Source: Ignavibacteriales bacterium (GTDB lineage: Bacteria; Bacteroidota; Ignavibacteria; Ignavibacteriales; Melioribacteraceae). From it: a DNA stretch of 64,000 nt. Each line of letters starts with the position of its first letter. Position 1 is the stretch's first letter. Shown in pieces: positions 7,475-16,511 of this stretch. Both the position numbers and the translations under genes were made by a program. The notes beneath the pieces were generated by a model, which did not search any database, was not told the DNA's origin, and saw nothing but the letters and a program-made list of their open reading frames with translations. The stretch is taken from positions 1 to 64,000 of the forward strand of contig QZJX01000102.1 in NCBI GenBank assembly GCA_003599395.1, read 5' to 3'.

Positions 7475-8698
7475 CTAGTAATTGATAGCTATTCTTAAAT
7501 CGCTCCTATAATTTTCGAAAAAATTAATAGCATGCATAATTGCGGGTAATACCGATGAATAATGATTACCGCCATCAATTGTAATTAGTTGAACATTTGT
7601 TGCACCGTTTGCTTCCCAATTTTCTTTAGCAGTGATTGCGTTTTGATAGGGTACAAAAGTATCTGCATTTCCATGAACAATTAACACCGGTGCTTGAGGT
7701 CCCCAGTTCAATAAACTATTATTTATTAACACAGTTGTCATTAAACTTTCAGTACCATTTTTAATTGCATCCAATAAACTAGGAGTAAACAATTCCGAAA
7801 GTTTACCCGGTAAATGATCATCTATTTCATCTGTTGTAAGTGATCCGTTGAATAAATCCGGAATTGTAAGGTGATAAGGAGCTTGGAAAAAATCCGAAAG
7901 ATTATTCCAACCATAAACAGTAGAATACGCATGCGTTAAAAATGCGAGGAATGACGGCTTATCATAATTATCATTCGACACAATATATTGAGCGGTACCC
8001 ATCAAATCATGTGCACCGGCCATCGGTGCCGAAGCAGTAACTTTAAATTCATTAAATAATTCCGTTTCCATTTTTTTATGAACCGCCATTGTTGTGTAAC
8101 CACCCTGTGAATAACCACCCAAAAATAGATCACCATTTAAGGCAATTGATTTTTCATTTGCAAATTTCTTCACAGCTCGAATAAAATCAATAACCGTGTT
8201 GGCATTTACATCAGCAATGTGGTAAGGATGAACTAAGGCAGAGTATCCAAGTCCAAGCATATCGGCAGAGACAGCCACGTATCCAAGTGCACCGGATAGT
8301 AATGCATCAAAACTTGAAAGCGGGTTTATAGATCCTACGTTATTCTTTTTTGATTGTGTACCATGATGAAGACTTATCAGCGGGAAAAAATTGCCGCTAG
8401 TAGAAGGAATAACAAATAATCCGGAAGCATCGGTTGGATTGCCAGTATGATCTATAGTTCTATATAAAACAGAGTAATACTTAATGTCATTTTTTAATTC
8501 AATATCAAAGTCATTTGAGCCGGCAAATGTGGATATCAAATTTTCTAATTCTTCTAAACTGACTTCTTTTTCAGAAATGATTTCAACTATCTCTCCACGT
8601 TCGTATGTCTCAATTGGATCAGTTTCGACCGAATTATTATTGCAAGATAGAAGAAATAGTGATATAAAAATTAAGAGGATCGTTGTAATAGATTTCAT
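7475..8698 (-). CDS. Lipoprotein alpha/beta-hydrolase, secretory lipase-like
   Basis: The 407-residue protein begins with a lipoprotein signal (LLSC, Cys at 19). The alpha/beta-hydrolase triad is visible: nucleophile Ser in GGYSQGG near residue 195, Asp in HGNADTFVPY near residue 346, and His in GGNHYSS near residue 378. The region around LISLHHGTQS looks like the oxyanion-hole strand. It resembles secretory lipases and acyl-peptide hydrolases. It should hydrolyse an ester at the cell envelope; substrate unknown. It converges with the stress-protein gene, with no room for a terminator between them. Confidence 0.82.
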   Translation of the reverse strand: MKSITTILLIFISLFLLSCNNNSVETDPIETYERGEIVEIISEKEVSLEELENLISTFAGSNDFDIELKNDIKYYSVLYRTIDHTGNPTDASGLFVIPSTSGNFFPLISLHHGTQSKKNNVGSINPLSSFDALLSGALGYVAVSADMLGLGYSALVHPYHIADVNANTVIDFIRAVKKFANEKSIALNGDLFLGGYSQGGYTTMAVHKKMETELFNEFKVTASAPMAGAHDLMGTAQYIVSNDNYDKPSFLAFLTHAYSTVYGWNNLSDFFQAPYHLTIPDLFNGSLTTDEIDDHLPGKLSELFTPSLLDAIKNGTESLMTTVLINNSLLNWGPQAPVLIVHGNADTFVPYQNAITAKENWEANGATNVQLITIDGGNHYSSVLPAIMHAINFFENYRSDLRIAINY

Positions 8699-8767
8699 TT
8701 TATACTTTCATTTAATTTCATGGCAAGTATAAGAAAAAGTAAAAACAAAGCAATGCAAGGTACATAC

Positions 8768-8796
8768 AAAAAAATCCCGCTAAACAGCGGGATTTT
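8768..8796 (-). terminator. Terminator downstream of pntB
   Basis: A perfect 11-bp stem (8771-8781 with 8786-8796, core CCCGCT/AGCGGG) around a four-base loop has A/T runs on both sides. On the minus strand the stem is followed by a U run, ending the transhydrogenase transcript whose last gene stops at 8824. Confidence 0.88.
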
Positions 8797-8823
8797 TATA
8801 ATTCACATTTCTCTTAATACGTC

Positions 8824-10206
8824 TTATAATTCTTTCAACTCATTAACTAATTTAACAACTGCATTTTTTGCATCACCAAAATACATTAATGTGTTATCAA
8901 GATAGAATAATTCATTATCAATACCGGCATAACCAACGTTCATAGATCGTTTATTAACAATCACTGTCTTAGCATAGTCAACATTTAATATTGGCATACC
9001 GAAAATCGGTGAATTTTTATCATGACGGGCGGCTGGGTTAACAACATCGTTAGCGCCAATAACCAAAACAACATCTGTATTTGGGAAGTCATCATTAATA
9101 TCTTCAAGTGCATAAAGTTTATCATACGAAACTTGAGCTTCAGCAAGAAGTACGTTCATATGACCGGGCATTCTACCGGCAACAGGGTGAATTGCAAATC
9201 TGACGTTAATTCCTTTTGCTTCTAAAGCATTTGCGAGATCACGAATCGCGTGTTGTGCTTGGGCGACTGCCATTCCATATCCGGGTACAATAACTACATT
9301 ACTAGCAGAATCAAACAACATTGCAAGTTCTTCCGAATCAATTGATTTATGTGGTTTTTGTGTGCCGTCACCTACCGCAGCTCCACCACTTCCGGCAGAT
9401 TCCCAACCACCAAGAACAACGTTCATTAAGGAACGATTCATTCCTTTACACATAATTATAGTAAGAATAATTCCGGAAGCACCGACTAACGCACCGGCAA
9501 TAATTAACATGTTATTGTTAATTACAAATCCGGTCATAGATGCTGCAATACCGGAGTATGAATTCAGTAATGAAATTGCGACCGGCATATCGGCACCACC
9601 GATAGGTAACACAAGTAATACTCCGAGAATTAATGATACAGCAACAATTCCAATTAACAATTCAACACTCGATTGATCGATTACAAGGAAGACACCGGCA
9701 ACAATTACGGCAACAAAGAGAAGAACGTTTATTGGATTCTGCAAAGGATACTTAACAACTTTACCCGTTACAATACCTTGTAATTTTCCGAATGCAATAA
9801 ACGAACCGGTGAAAGTAACTGCACCGATTAATATGGAAAGTACAATTGTTATTATAATATTGATTTCGAAATTTGGTGTCTCAACTTTGTAATATTCACC
9901 AAGTGCAACAACAGCTGATGCACCGCCACCAAATCCGTTTAGTAAACCAACCATCTGAGGCATACCAGTCATCTGAACTTTTGTAGCCATAACTGAACCG
10001 ATTAGAGAACCTACACCTAGGCCTGCGATAATCCACTCATAAGTTATAATCATATGATCGAAAAGTGTAATCACAACGGCGAGAAGCATGCCAATTGAAG
10101 AGAGCATGTTTCCTTGTCGTGCTGTCTTAGGAGATCCTAGTTTTTTAATACCGAAAATAAACAGTATTGAAGCAATCAAATAAATTATATAAGATACTAT
10201 TAGCAT
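8824..10206 (-). CDS. pntB: NAD(P) transhydrogenase subunit beta
   Basis: The 460-residue protein has the beta-subunit layout. Residues 1-270 are hydrophobic helices (domain II) and include GLLNGFGGGASA near residue 87. The soluble NADP(H)-binding domain III follows from about residue 290: IVPGYGMAVAQAQHA, then HPVAGRMPGHMNVLLAEA, VLVIGANDVVNPAA and KRSMNVGYAGIDNELF. The enzyme couples hydride transfer from NADH to NADP+ to inward proton flow, supplying NADPH. It is third in the order pntAA-pntAB-pntB on the minus strand, with an 11-base gap to the preceding gene. Confidence 0.97.
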   Translation of the reverse strand: MLIVSYIIYLIASILFIFGIKKLGSPKTARQGNMLSSIGMLLAVVITLFDHMIITYEWIIAGLGVGSLIGSVMATKVQMTGMPQMVGLLNGFGGGASAVVALGEYYKVETPNFEINIIITIVLSILIGAVTFTGSFIAFGKLQGIVTGKVVKYPLQNPINVLLFVAVIVAGVFLVIDQSSVELLIGIVAVSLILGVLLVLPIGGADMPVAISLLNSYSGIAASMTGFVINNNMLIIAGALVGASGIILTIIMCKGMNRSLMNVVLGGWESAGSGGAAVGDGTQKPHKSIDSEELAMLFDSASNVVIVPGYGMAVAQAQHAIRDLANALEAKGINVRFAIHPVAGRMPGHMNVLLAEAQVSYDKLYALEDINDDFPNTDVVLVIGANDVVNPAARHDKNSPIFGMPILNVDYAKTVIVNKRSMNVGYAGIDNELFYLDNTLMYFGDAKNAVVKLVNELKEL

Positions 10207-10216
10207 GTGATATCTC

Positions 10217-10501
10217 TCATTTCTTTTTGAACATTTTGAGCATTCTATCGGTTACTAGGTAGCCTCCAACAACGTTGATAGTAGCAAAAATGAGAGCAAC
10301 CAAACCGAGTATTGTGCTTAACATATTTTGTCCCTCACCTGCAACTATTAACGCACCCACAATAGTGATACCGGAAATAGCATTTGAACCGGACATCAGA
10401 GGTGTGTGTAATGTTGGGGGAACTTTTGTTATCAACTCAAACCCGACAAATATTGCAAGCACAAAAACATAAATCTGCATTATCAGAGCGAGTAAATCCA
10501 T
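10217..10501 (-). CDS. pntAB: NAD(P) transhydrogenase membrane subunit alpha-2
   Basis: This 94-residue protein is three hydrophobic helices with the typical H-T-P-L-M-S-G-S-N-A-I-S-G-I stretch near residue 32. It is the membrane part of the alpha subunit, encoded as a separate gene as in Rhodospirillum rubrum, whereas in E. coli it is fused to the NAD-binding part. It forms the proton channel with PntB. Confidence 0.96.
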   Translation of the reverse strand: MDLLALIMQIYVFVLAIFVGFELITKVPPTLHTPLMSGSNAISGITIVGALIVAGEGQNMLSTILGLVALIFATINVVGGYLVTDRMLKMFKKK

Positions 10502-10541
10502 TGTCTATTCCTTCTATTTAATTCAATTTTTTATCAATCAA

Positions 10542-11687
10542 TTACTGTAAAAGCGCTTTCGTTCTTTCTTGAACAACTTCACCATTATATGATATAACCG
10601 AACCTTGAACTATTTCGTCTTCGAAGTTAAGCTCAACATTACCTTCTTTGCTGATGTGTTCCAGCAATGCTTGTATATTTTTTGCATAAACATCACTCGA
10701 ATGTGTAGGAACTAAGCTTGGTAAGTTAGGTTCACCAATAATTATTACACCATGCTTTTTAACTGTTTTACCTTTTTCACTTACCTCACAATTACCACCA
10801 AATTCAACAGCCATATCAAGAACCACTGAACCGGGTCGCATATTTTTAACCATGTCTTCGGTAACAAGCACAGGAGCTTTTTTGCCGGGAACCAGTGCAG
10901 TTGTAATAACTATGTCAGCATTAGTAACATGCTTAAAGATCAGGTCTTTTTGTTTTTGAAGAAATTCAGCAGAAGCTTCTTTAGCATAACCACCGGCATC
11001 CTGCATATCCTCTGCGCCTTCAACTTCTATAAATTTACCGCCAAGTGATTGAACTTCTTCTTTAACTGCTGCACGTATATCAGATACTTCGACAACAGCA
11101 CCGAGACGTTTTGCCGTTCCGAGTGCTTGAAGTCCGGCGACACCAGCACCCATGATAACTACTTTTGCCGGGGAGATAGTACCAGCGGCTGTCATCATCA
11201 GTGGGAAAATTTTACCGAGTGAATTTGCGCACATAATAACGGCTTTGTATCCGGCTATGTTCGCTTGTGAACTTAACGCGTCCATTTTTTGCGCAAGTGT
11301 TGTTCGCGGAATTGCATCCATTGAGATCGTGTTAATTTTTTTCTCCGCACATTTCTTTGCTAATTCCGGGTAGTTCAATGAATAAAGGAATGTTATTAAT
11401 ATTGTTCCTTCTTTCATTAAGTCGAGTTCATGTTTTCCTTCTTCGGGATGATCCATTGGTCTCTGAACCTTTGCTATGATATCCGCAGAAGCATACAACT
11501 CGGTTAACTTATCATACAATTTAGCCCCGGCTTTTTCATACTGATCATCAGTATAACCGGCATTTAATCCGGCACCTTTTTGAACATGTACTTGAAAATT
11601 TTTTTTGATCAGTTTTGAAGCGACATCGGGTGTAATCCCGACACGATTTTCACCGGGGAGGATTTCTTTAGGAACTGCTATAACCAC
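10542..11687 (-). CDS. pntAA: NAD(P) transhydrogenase NAD-binding subunit alpha-1
   Basis: The 381-residue soluble domain I belongs to the alanine dehydrogenase/PntA fold. It has VPKEILPGENRVGITP at the start, GAGVAGLQALGTAKRLGA (dinucleotide motif) near residue 180, and GVIIIGEPNLPSLVPTHSSDVYAKN near residue 310, with the Ser-Asp pair typical of PntA. The start is a GTG at 11687 with AAGGAG upstream (within 11691-11702). It is the first gene of the pnt operon; about 200 bases of noncoding sequence separate it from the GH13 gene upstream. Confidence 0.96.
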   Translation of the reverse strand: MVIAVPKEILPGENRVGITPDVASKLIKKNFQVHVQKGAGLNAGYTDDQYEKAGAKLYDKLTELYASADIIAKVQRPMDHPEEGKHELDLMKEGTILITFLYSLNYPELAKKCAEKKINTISMDAIPRTTLAQKMDALSSQANIAGYKAVIMCANSLGKIFPLMMTAAGTISPAKVVIMGAGVAGLQALGTAKRLGAVVEVSDIRAAVKEEVQSLGGKFIEVEGAEDMQDAGGYAKEASAEFLQKQKDLIFKHVTNADIVITTALVPGKKAPVLVTEDMVKNMRPGSVVLDMAVEFGGNCEVSEKGKTVKKHGVIIIGEPNLPSLVPTHSSDVYAKNIQALLEHISKEGNVELNFEDEIVQGSVISYNGEVVQERTKALLQ

Positions 11688-11895
11688 AACACCTCTCCTT
11701 TTGTATTTTGATTTATTTTATAAATTTACGAATAATCGCACCTTTTTGTCAAATTAAAATAAGATTATGTGGTTTTATCGATCATTATTTTAATTGCTGA
11801 ATTCAATAAGCCTATTAAAACTTTGGGAATAGATAAGAATTAAAAGAATTTCAAGATAAAGAAGATATTTCTATTCTTTCTTTATGTCGTCAGTA

Positions 11896-14800
11896 TCAAT
11901 TTTTTACATCGCGAGTTTCTACATTAATCATCTGCTCAAATTCTTCTAATTTGTAGCCTGATTTTATGGAAATTTCCTTTAAATATTGGTTCACGTAAAA
12001 AATATTTCTTGTTCTAATCAAAATCTCATCAGATGAGAGCTTTGATTTATTAAAAGATATTAATTCAATTGAGGAACACCAATCGATTAATTCTTCAAAA
12101 TTTTCCTTGCTGTAGTACCAAATACCTTCATGAAAATTAACTCCCAGATAAGTTTTAACATAATCATCATTCAAAAATTTAGTAAACTCTTTCGCTTTAT
12201 GTTTCTTTAAGAATTCTTTAAGCTCTGTATTCTCTTTTGTGATTTCAAATTCTTGCGGCGCCTCATCTGATTGGAATACATTGCAGCAATGGTCTGTTAG
12301 AATATTTAATAATGTCATCTCGGAAAATATCTCATGTTCTCCCCTTCCTAAATGTTGAAGAATATCATGCAGAGGAATATCAAGTAAGAGCGCATGCTCA
12401 AAATTATCTTTATTAACTTCACCGGTTTCACTAAAAAATTCCTTAACAGAAATTATTACCGCATATAGCAAATAGATAACTGAAGTTTCGTTATAATTTG
12501 ACGAATCAGATAGCCGGAATACTTCTTTGAAACCTTTGTATTTGATGCTCTCTTTTACGGATAAAAATTCTGCTAATAATTGATTAATTGTTTTTACATT
12601 TATTATTGATTTTTCAAATTTTGTGATAGATTTATCATCCTTATCAATATTGTAAAATTGTCTTATCTCATTGATCAGTTTTTCAAACTCGGAAGTAACT
12701 TTTGCTTTTTCCTCGGATTCAAAAAGAATATTCACATTGACAAATTCTTTAACCATCTCAGACGTAAAAATATTTCTCATGGCAGAATGAATCGGATTGA
12801 ATCTAAGCTCGTTTAATTTTCTATTAATATTAGGAACTCCTTTGTTCCCTATTACTTCATAAAGTTTTCGATATTCACCTGCTGTGTCATATACCTCTAC
12901 AAAATTCATGAATACTTTATACTTGAATGCACCAAGCTCAACTCGCCATCCGTTATATACAATTTCATGTCCCGATATTATATACTCGAGATTAGCAATG
13001 CAATCCTTGTAAATATAGAAGTAATTCTGTTCAGCCTTAATGGCAAGTACCTCATAAATTTTTCTGGTCTCCGGATTTTTGTTTCCACCCTTACTCACAA
13101 GTTTTGGAGCAGAGTCATAAATTACCCCGGCAGCATTTTCAAATTTATTATTAAACAACACTAACGCTTTCTCATCACTAGTAGAATTTACATATGCAAA
13201 TACGTTTTCGTTAATTCCACCGTGAGGTTTATGTAAATCAAAAATCCAGAAATTTTCTACTTCACTAAAAACATATCTTTTCCTCATTAATGAAAAAATT
13301 TCTCTTTCATGTCTATCAACCAACCATTGATTCGGAGTTTCATTATAATAAGCACGTTTATATTCCATACCGTATTTTTCCGTGTAACCTTCAACTTGTC
13401 CGTGACCGAACATTGGTAATCCAGGCAAAGTTATCATTAATGTCAGCACACCGAAATATTTATCATCTGTCCCGAATTGTTTAATTGCAGTTTCTTCATC
13501 GGGATTGCTCATAAAATTTACATAACGTTTCAGAATCTCAGGTTCAAACTCTAAAGTATTTGTTATTAAATCACGGTATTTATCATTCTCTTCTTTCATC
13601 ATCATGTGCATAAACGCAGAGTTATAGACTCGATGCATACCAAGCGAACGAACAAAATATCCTTCCATCAACCAAAATGCTTCCGCAAGAAGAAGCGTTT
13701 CCGGCATTTCTTTATTAAACCGTTCAACAACCTCTCGCCAAAATTCATTAGGAAATTGTTTATCGAATTCGGCACGCGTCATAGCATGATCAGCACGGGA
13801 AGGAATATCTCCTCCGGTGCCTGGCTGCGGAAACCATAGTCTTTGATAATGTTTTTTCGTAAGAGTCATCGCCGCATCAAAACGAATGATTGAAAACTTT
13901 CTTGCGACATCAAATATTTTTTGAATTACTGCTTCGCGTACTTCAGGTTTCATCATATTTAATTGAGCAGTATCATTCCATGGCATACTAGTTCCATCAT
14001 TACCATGATATAAATAACTCACTTTTCCATTTCTGTTATCTATTCTTTGAAACACAACAGATGCGTCACGACGTTCATAGTAACCATCTTCAATTCTTAT
14101 TTGGTAATCCTGATCTTCGGAAAGATTTGGTCCGTTGAAAGTATAATTTGGGAAAGGTGGTTGATCCGATTGGATAAAATAATCGGGACGATGTTTTACC
14201 CAATCACTTACAATTCCGGTATGATTTGGCACCATGTCACTTGCAAGTCTAAGTCCTCTTGCTTTTGCTCTTTCATTTAAATTATTGTAGGCGTCATCAC
14301 CACCAAGGTCATAAGCAATATGGTAATCATAAAGTGAATATGCTGAAGCTACAGCATCAATATTTCCCATTATGTGTTTTATCTTTTTAGAAGCGGGACT
14401 TCTTTCCCAAATTCCGATAAGCCAAAGACCATTAAAATTCCAGCGTGCTAGTTGATCAAGTTCTTCATCCGGTACTTGATCCAAACGTTTAATTTCTTTC
14501 TTATATTTTTTAGAAAGCTGGTCGAGCCAGACAAATGCATTCTTTGCCATCAAAATTACATTTGGCATCCAAGGGATATCCTTAGTGAAATTTTCCGGCT
14601 CTTCATAAAAATTATCCACATCCTTAGCATATTGATATTTAGATTTCCCAATCATCAAAAAATCTGCATCATCCATTCCACCTTTATATTTTGGAACAAC
14701 GGTTGGCGCTCCACCACCACCTCCAAAACTTTCAAAGCGGATATCTTCCTTCATTAGATCTTTACTTGAAAGAACACGGTTGGTAAATTTCTCTTTTAGA

Positions 14801-15534
14801 ATGACTCCCCATTTTTGTATTACAAAATCAAGTTGAGCTTCTAAATTTTCCGGGTTGTTATCAATAGGTGTTTTAAATAATGTAAAGATATCTTGGTTAT
14901 CGGGACCGAAAGGTTTTTCATTTTTGAAAAACTTATGCAATTCGAAAATTGTTTTATAAAATAAATCTTTATTTGAGAAATAATTTGAATCGAAGAATTC
15001 TTTCAACTTTTTGTTTGCGGGGTTATAATCAGCAAAATAAAGAATGAACATTTCTTCTAAAGCAATCTCAGCATTCGATCTCTCTTCAGTAAATGTATTC
15101 AGGTATTCATGAACTGTTGATTTACCTTTATAAACATCCGTCGGTGGGAATAATGAGACAAATTCGGATAAAATTTTATTGAACGATTCTTCGCTTAAGT
15201 TTTTGTTCAATTCGACTAAAGCTTTCTTAAATACACCGGGATTTACATTTACTTCATATTCTCTCAGGATAAAGTGATAAATCTCATCAAGTAAACCCAT
15301 TGCGTTTATATAACCGGGAGTAATTTTATCTTTGTCTAATCTTCTTAGATTAATCTTCTGAACTAGGCTTCGAACATCGGCAAAGTTTGCAATTATGATA
15401 TTGCCGTTGGTTGAAAAAAGTGAATCTTCAATAGCATATTTCTTTCGGATTTCTTTTGCAATGTGAAACTCGTAGATAACATTGTTAACAATATTACAAT
15501 TCATCAATCTTAATTTCTCGATTAATATCTGCAT
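11896..15534 (-). CDS. Very large GH13 (alpha-amylase family) protein, 1212 residues
   Basis: There is no signal peptide, so a cytoplasmic role in glycogen or maltodextrin metabolism is likely. A TIM barrel occupies roughly residues 310-800. Conserved region I is DMVPNH (Asp433), region II has IRFDAA with nucleophile Asp553, and region III has the acid/base Glu618 in LLAEAFW. Region IV reads S-N-P-D-E-E with Asp679, where the usual His of NHD is replaced by Pro. About 300 residues before the barrel and 350 after it do not match anything I know; the C-terminal part looks helical. The ATG at 15534 has GGAG a few bases upstream and is preferred over a TTG one codon earlier. Hydrolase or transferase action on alpha-glucan is expected from the family; exact specificity is open. 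Confidence 0.88.
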   Translation of the reverse strand: MQILIEKLRLMNCNIVNNVIYEFHIAKEIRKKYAIEDSLFSTNGNIIIANFADVRSLVQKINLRRLDKDKITPGYINAMGLLDEIYHFILREYEVNVNPGVFKKALVELNKNLSEESFNKILSEFVSLFPPTDVYKGKSTVHEYLNTFTEERSNAEIALEEMFILYFADYNPANKKLKEFFDSNYFSNKDLFYKTIFELHKFFKNEKPFGPDNQDIFTLFKTPIDNNPENLEAQLDFVIQKWGVILKEKFTNRVLSSKDLMKEDIRFESFGGGGGAPTVVPKYKGGMDDADFLMIGKSKYQYAKDVDNFYEEPENFTKDIPWMPNVILMAKNAFVWLDQLSKKYKKEIKRLDQVPDEELDQLARWNFNGLWLIGIWERSPASKKIKHIMGNIDAVASAYSLYDYHIAYDLGGDDAYNNLNERAKARGLRLASDMVPNHTGIVSDWVKHRPDYFIQSDQPPFPNYTFNGPNLSEDQDYQIRIEDGYYERRDASVVFQRIDNRNGKVSYLYHGNDGTSMPWNDTAQLNMMKPEVREAVIQKIFDVARKFSIIRFDAAMTLTKKHYQRLWFPQPGTGGDIPSRADHAMTRAEFDKQFPNEFWREVVERFNKEMPETLLLAEAFWLMEGYFVRSLGMHRVYNSAFMHMMMKEENDKYRDLITNTLEFEPEILKRYVNFMSNPDEETAIKQFGTDDKYFGVLTLMITLPGLPMFGHGQVEGYTEKYGMEYKRAYYNETPNQWLVDRHEREIFSLMRKRYVFSEVENFWIFDLHKPHGGINENVFAYVNSTSDEKALVLFNNKFENAAGVIYDSAPKLVSKGGNKNPETRKIYEVLAIKAEQNYFYIYKDCIANLEYIISGHEIVYNGWRVELGAFKYKVFMNFVEVYDTAGEYRKLYEVIGNKGVPNINRKLNELRFNPIHSAMRNIFTSEMVKEFVNVNILFESEEKAKVTSEFEKLINEIRQFYNIDKDDKSITKFEKSIINVKTINQLLAEFLSVKESIKYKGFKEVFRLSDSSNYNETSVIYLLYAVIISVKEFFSETGEVNKDNFEHALLLDIPLHDILQHLGRGEHEIFSEMTLLNILTDHCCNVFQSDEAPQEFEITKENTELKEFLKKHKAKEFTKFLNDDYVKTYLGVNFHEGIWYYSKENFEELIDWCSSIELISFNKSKLSSDEILIRTRNIFYVNQYLKEISIKSGYKLEEFEQMINVETRDVKN

Positions 15535-15537
15535 CAA

Positions 15538-15846
15538 AATCTCCGGTTAAGAATTTTTGTTTCGATAGTTCAATATAGTTAAATAAGAGAATTAATTGAA
15601 TTAGTCAAATTAATAACTCTTAATCGTGATCTTACTTTTAATTAGAAACCGATAAATCGGTTATGGGTGTTTGGTTGGTTGTCAAAAACCCACGGATAAA
15701 TCCGTGGGTTAATGATATAATTAACACATACTTACCATTAACCAATGGCTTTAGCCATTGGTGGTAATAAATCCAACCACCAAAACTCATCTAACGGTTT
15801 CAACCGTTTTAGTTTTTACTTATATTAAAATAAAAAGGGTGAACTT
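15538..15846. other. Gene-free stretch: GH13 upstream region plus left hairpin array
   Basis: 15538-15640 is AT-rich and should hold the promoter of the minus-strand GH13 gene, but I cannot place it. From 15647 to 15808 lies the four-hairpin array described separately, followed by the leader of the transposase gene. Confidence 0.6.
15647..15808 (+). repeat. Left four-hairpin REP-like array
   Basis: Four inverted repeats: H1 15647-15662 (AACCGAT, loop AA, ATCGGTT); H2 15687-15710 (11-bp perfect stem, core CCCACGGAT); H3 15741-15762 (10-bp perfect stem, core CCAATGGCT, loop TT), with flanking ttacc/ggtaa that could extend it; H4 15793-15808 (AACGGTT, loop TC, AACCGTT). Confidence 0.9.
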
Positions 15847-16286
15847 ATGTCTGTCCGCTCATACACAAAAGTCTGGTTGCATCTAATTTGGGGAACACAG
15901 AAAAGGGAAAAATCTCTCGTCGGTAAAGAATTAAGAAAAAATCTATCAAATTTCTTTCATAACTATTCGAAAGAAAAAGAAATCTATATGAAGGTAAACT
16001 ATGTTAACTCCGACCACGTTCACGCATTAATTGATCTGCCTACCGATAAAAAACAATTGCAGATACGTTGCATCTCCTAAAAGGTGCTTCATCAAATTGG
16101 ATAAATAAGCAAATCAACTTCAAATTTGCTTGGGCTAAGGGATATGCGGCTTTCTCGGTCTCGGAATCCAATCTTAAGAAAGTGGTTGATTACATCTTGA
16201 ATCAAGAAGAACATCACAGAGTTAAGAGTTTTGCAGAAGAGTATGAGGAGTTTCTGCAGAAACACAATGTTGTGGTAAACCGATGA
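15847..16286 (+). pseudogene. REP-associated tyrosine transposase (RAYT), split by a frameshift
   Basis: Two overlapping frames together make one Y1 (HUH) transposase. The first (15847-16080) runs from MSVRSYTKVWLHLIWGT to the catalytic HUH motif in SDHVHALIDLPT and then stops. The second reading resumes around 16050 and contains HLLKGASSNWINKQ, AKGYAAFSVSESNL and the nucleophilic Tyr in VVDYILNQEEHH, ending at 16286. The break falls at a run of six A (16048-16053); stepping back one base there restores a continuous protein of family length. Ribosomal or transcriptional slippage on the A run could still make active enzyme, but a decayed copy is simpler. The stop codon lies inside the first hairpin of the right array. 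Such transposases cut and move REP-like hairpins in single-stranded DNA. Confidence 0.85.
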
Positions 16287-16436
16287 ATCGGTTTTGGGAA
16301 TATCGAGGTAATTGCTCCTGTCCCACGAATTAATTCGTGGGTTAATAAAAAATCTTCAGTCCACCTTCCCATTAACCAATGGCTTTAGCCATTGGGGCAA
16401 GATAACCCTAAATCCGCCATAACGGTTTTAATCGTT
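16278..16436 (+). repeat. Right four-hairpin REP-like array
   Basis: Four inverted repeats in the same order as on the left: H1 16278-16293 (AACCGAT, GA, ATCGGTT); H2 16322-16341 (perfect 20-bp palindrome, core CCCACGAATT); H3 16376-16395 (identical to the left H3 core); H4 16421-16436 (AACGGTT/AATCGTT, one G-U pair). Spacers between hairpins differ from the left side, so stems are conserved more than linkers. Confidence 0.9.
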
Positions 16437-16511
16437 TTTCTATTCCAAAACACAAATTGAAATTCCCTATCTATTAAGGTATATTTTTGGTTTGAATTTA
16501 TTTGAAGCGTT

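Larger units (their letters stand above)
15647..16436 (+). mobile_element. RAYT/IS200-like element with matching four-hairpin arrays at both ends
   Basis: About 790 bp made of a left array of four hairpins, a REP-associated tyrosine transposase reading frame, and a right array of four hairpins in the same order and orientation. Hairpins 1 to 4 on the left each have a counterpart on the right; the third is identical over 20 bases. This is the expected design of a Y1 transposase that recognises subterminal hairpins in single-stranded DNA. It sits between the GH13 gene and mutS and interrupts nothing. The true element ends are not proven. Confidence 0.75.

Noticed and set aside
15647-16436. CRISPR array
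   Set aside because: The repeats are four different hairpins with unequal spacers, not one repeat at regular intervals, and no cas gene is near.
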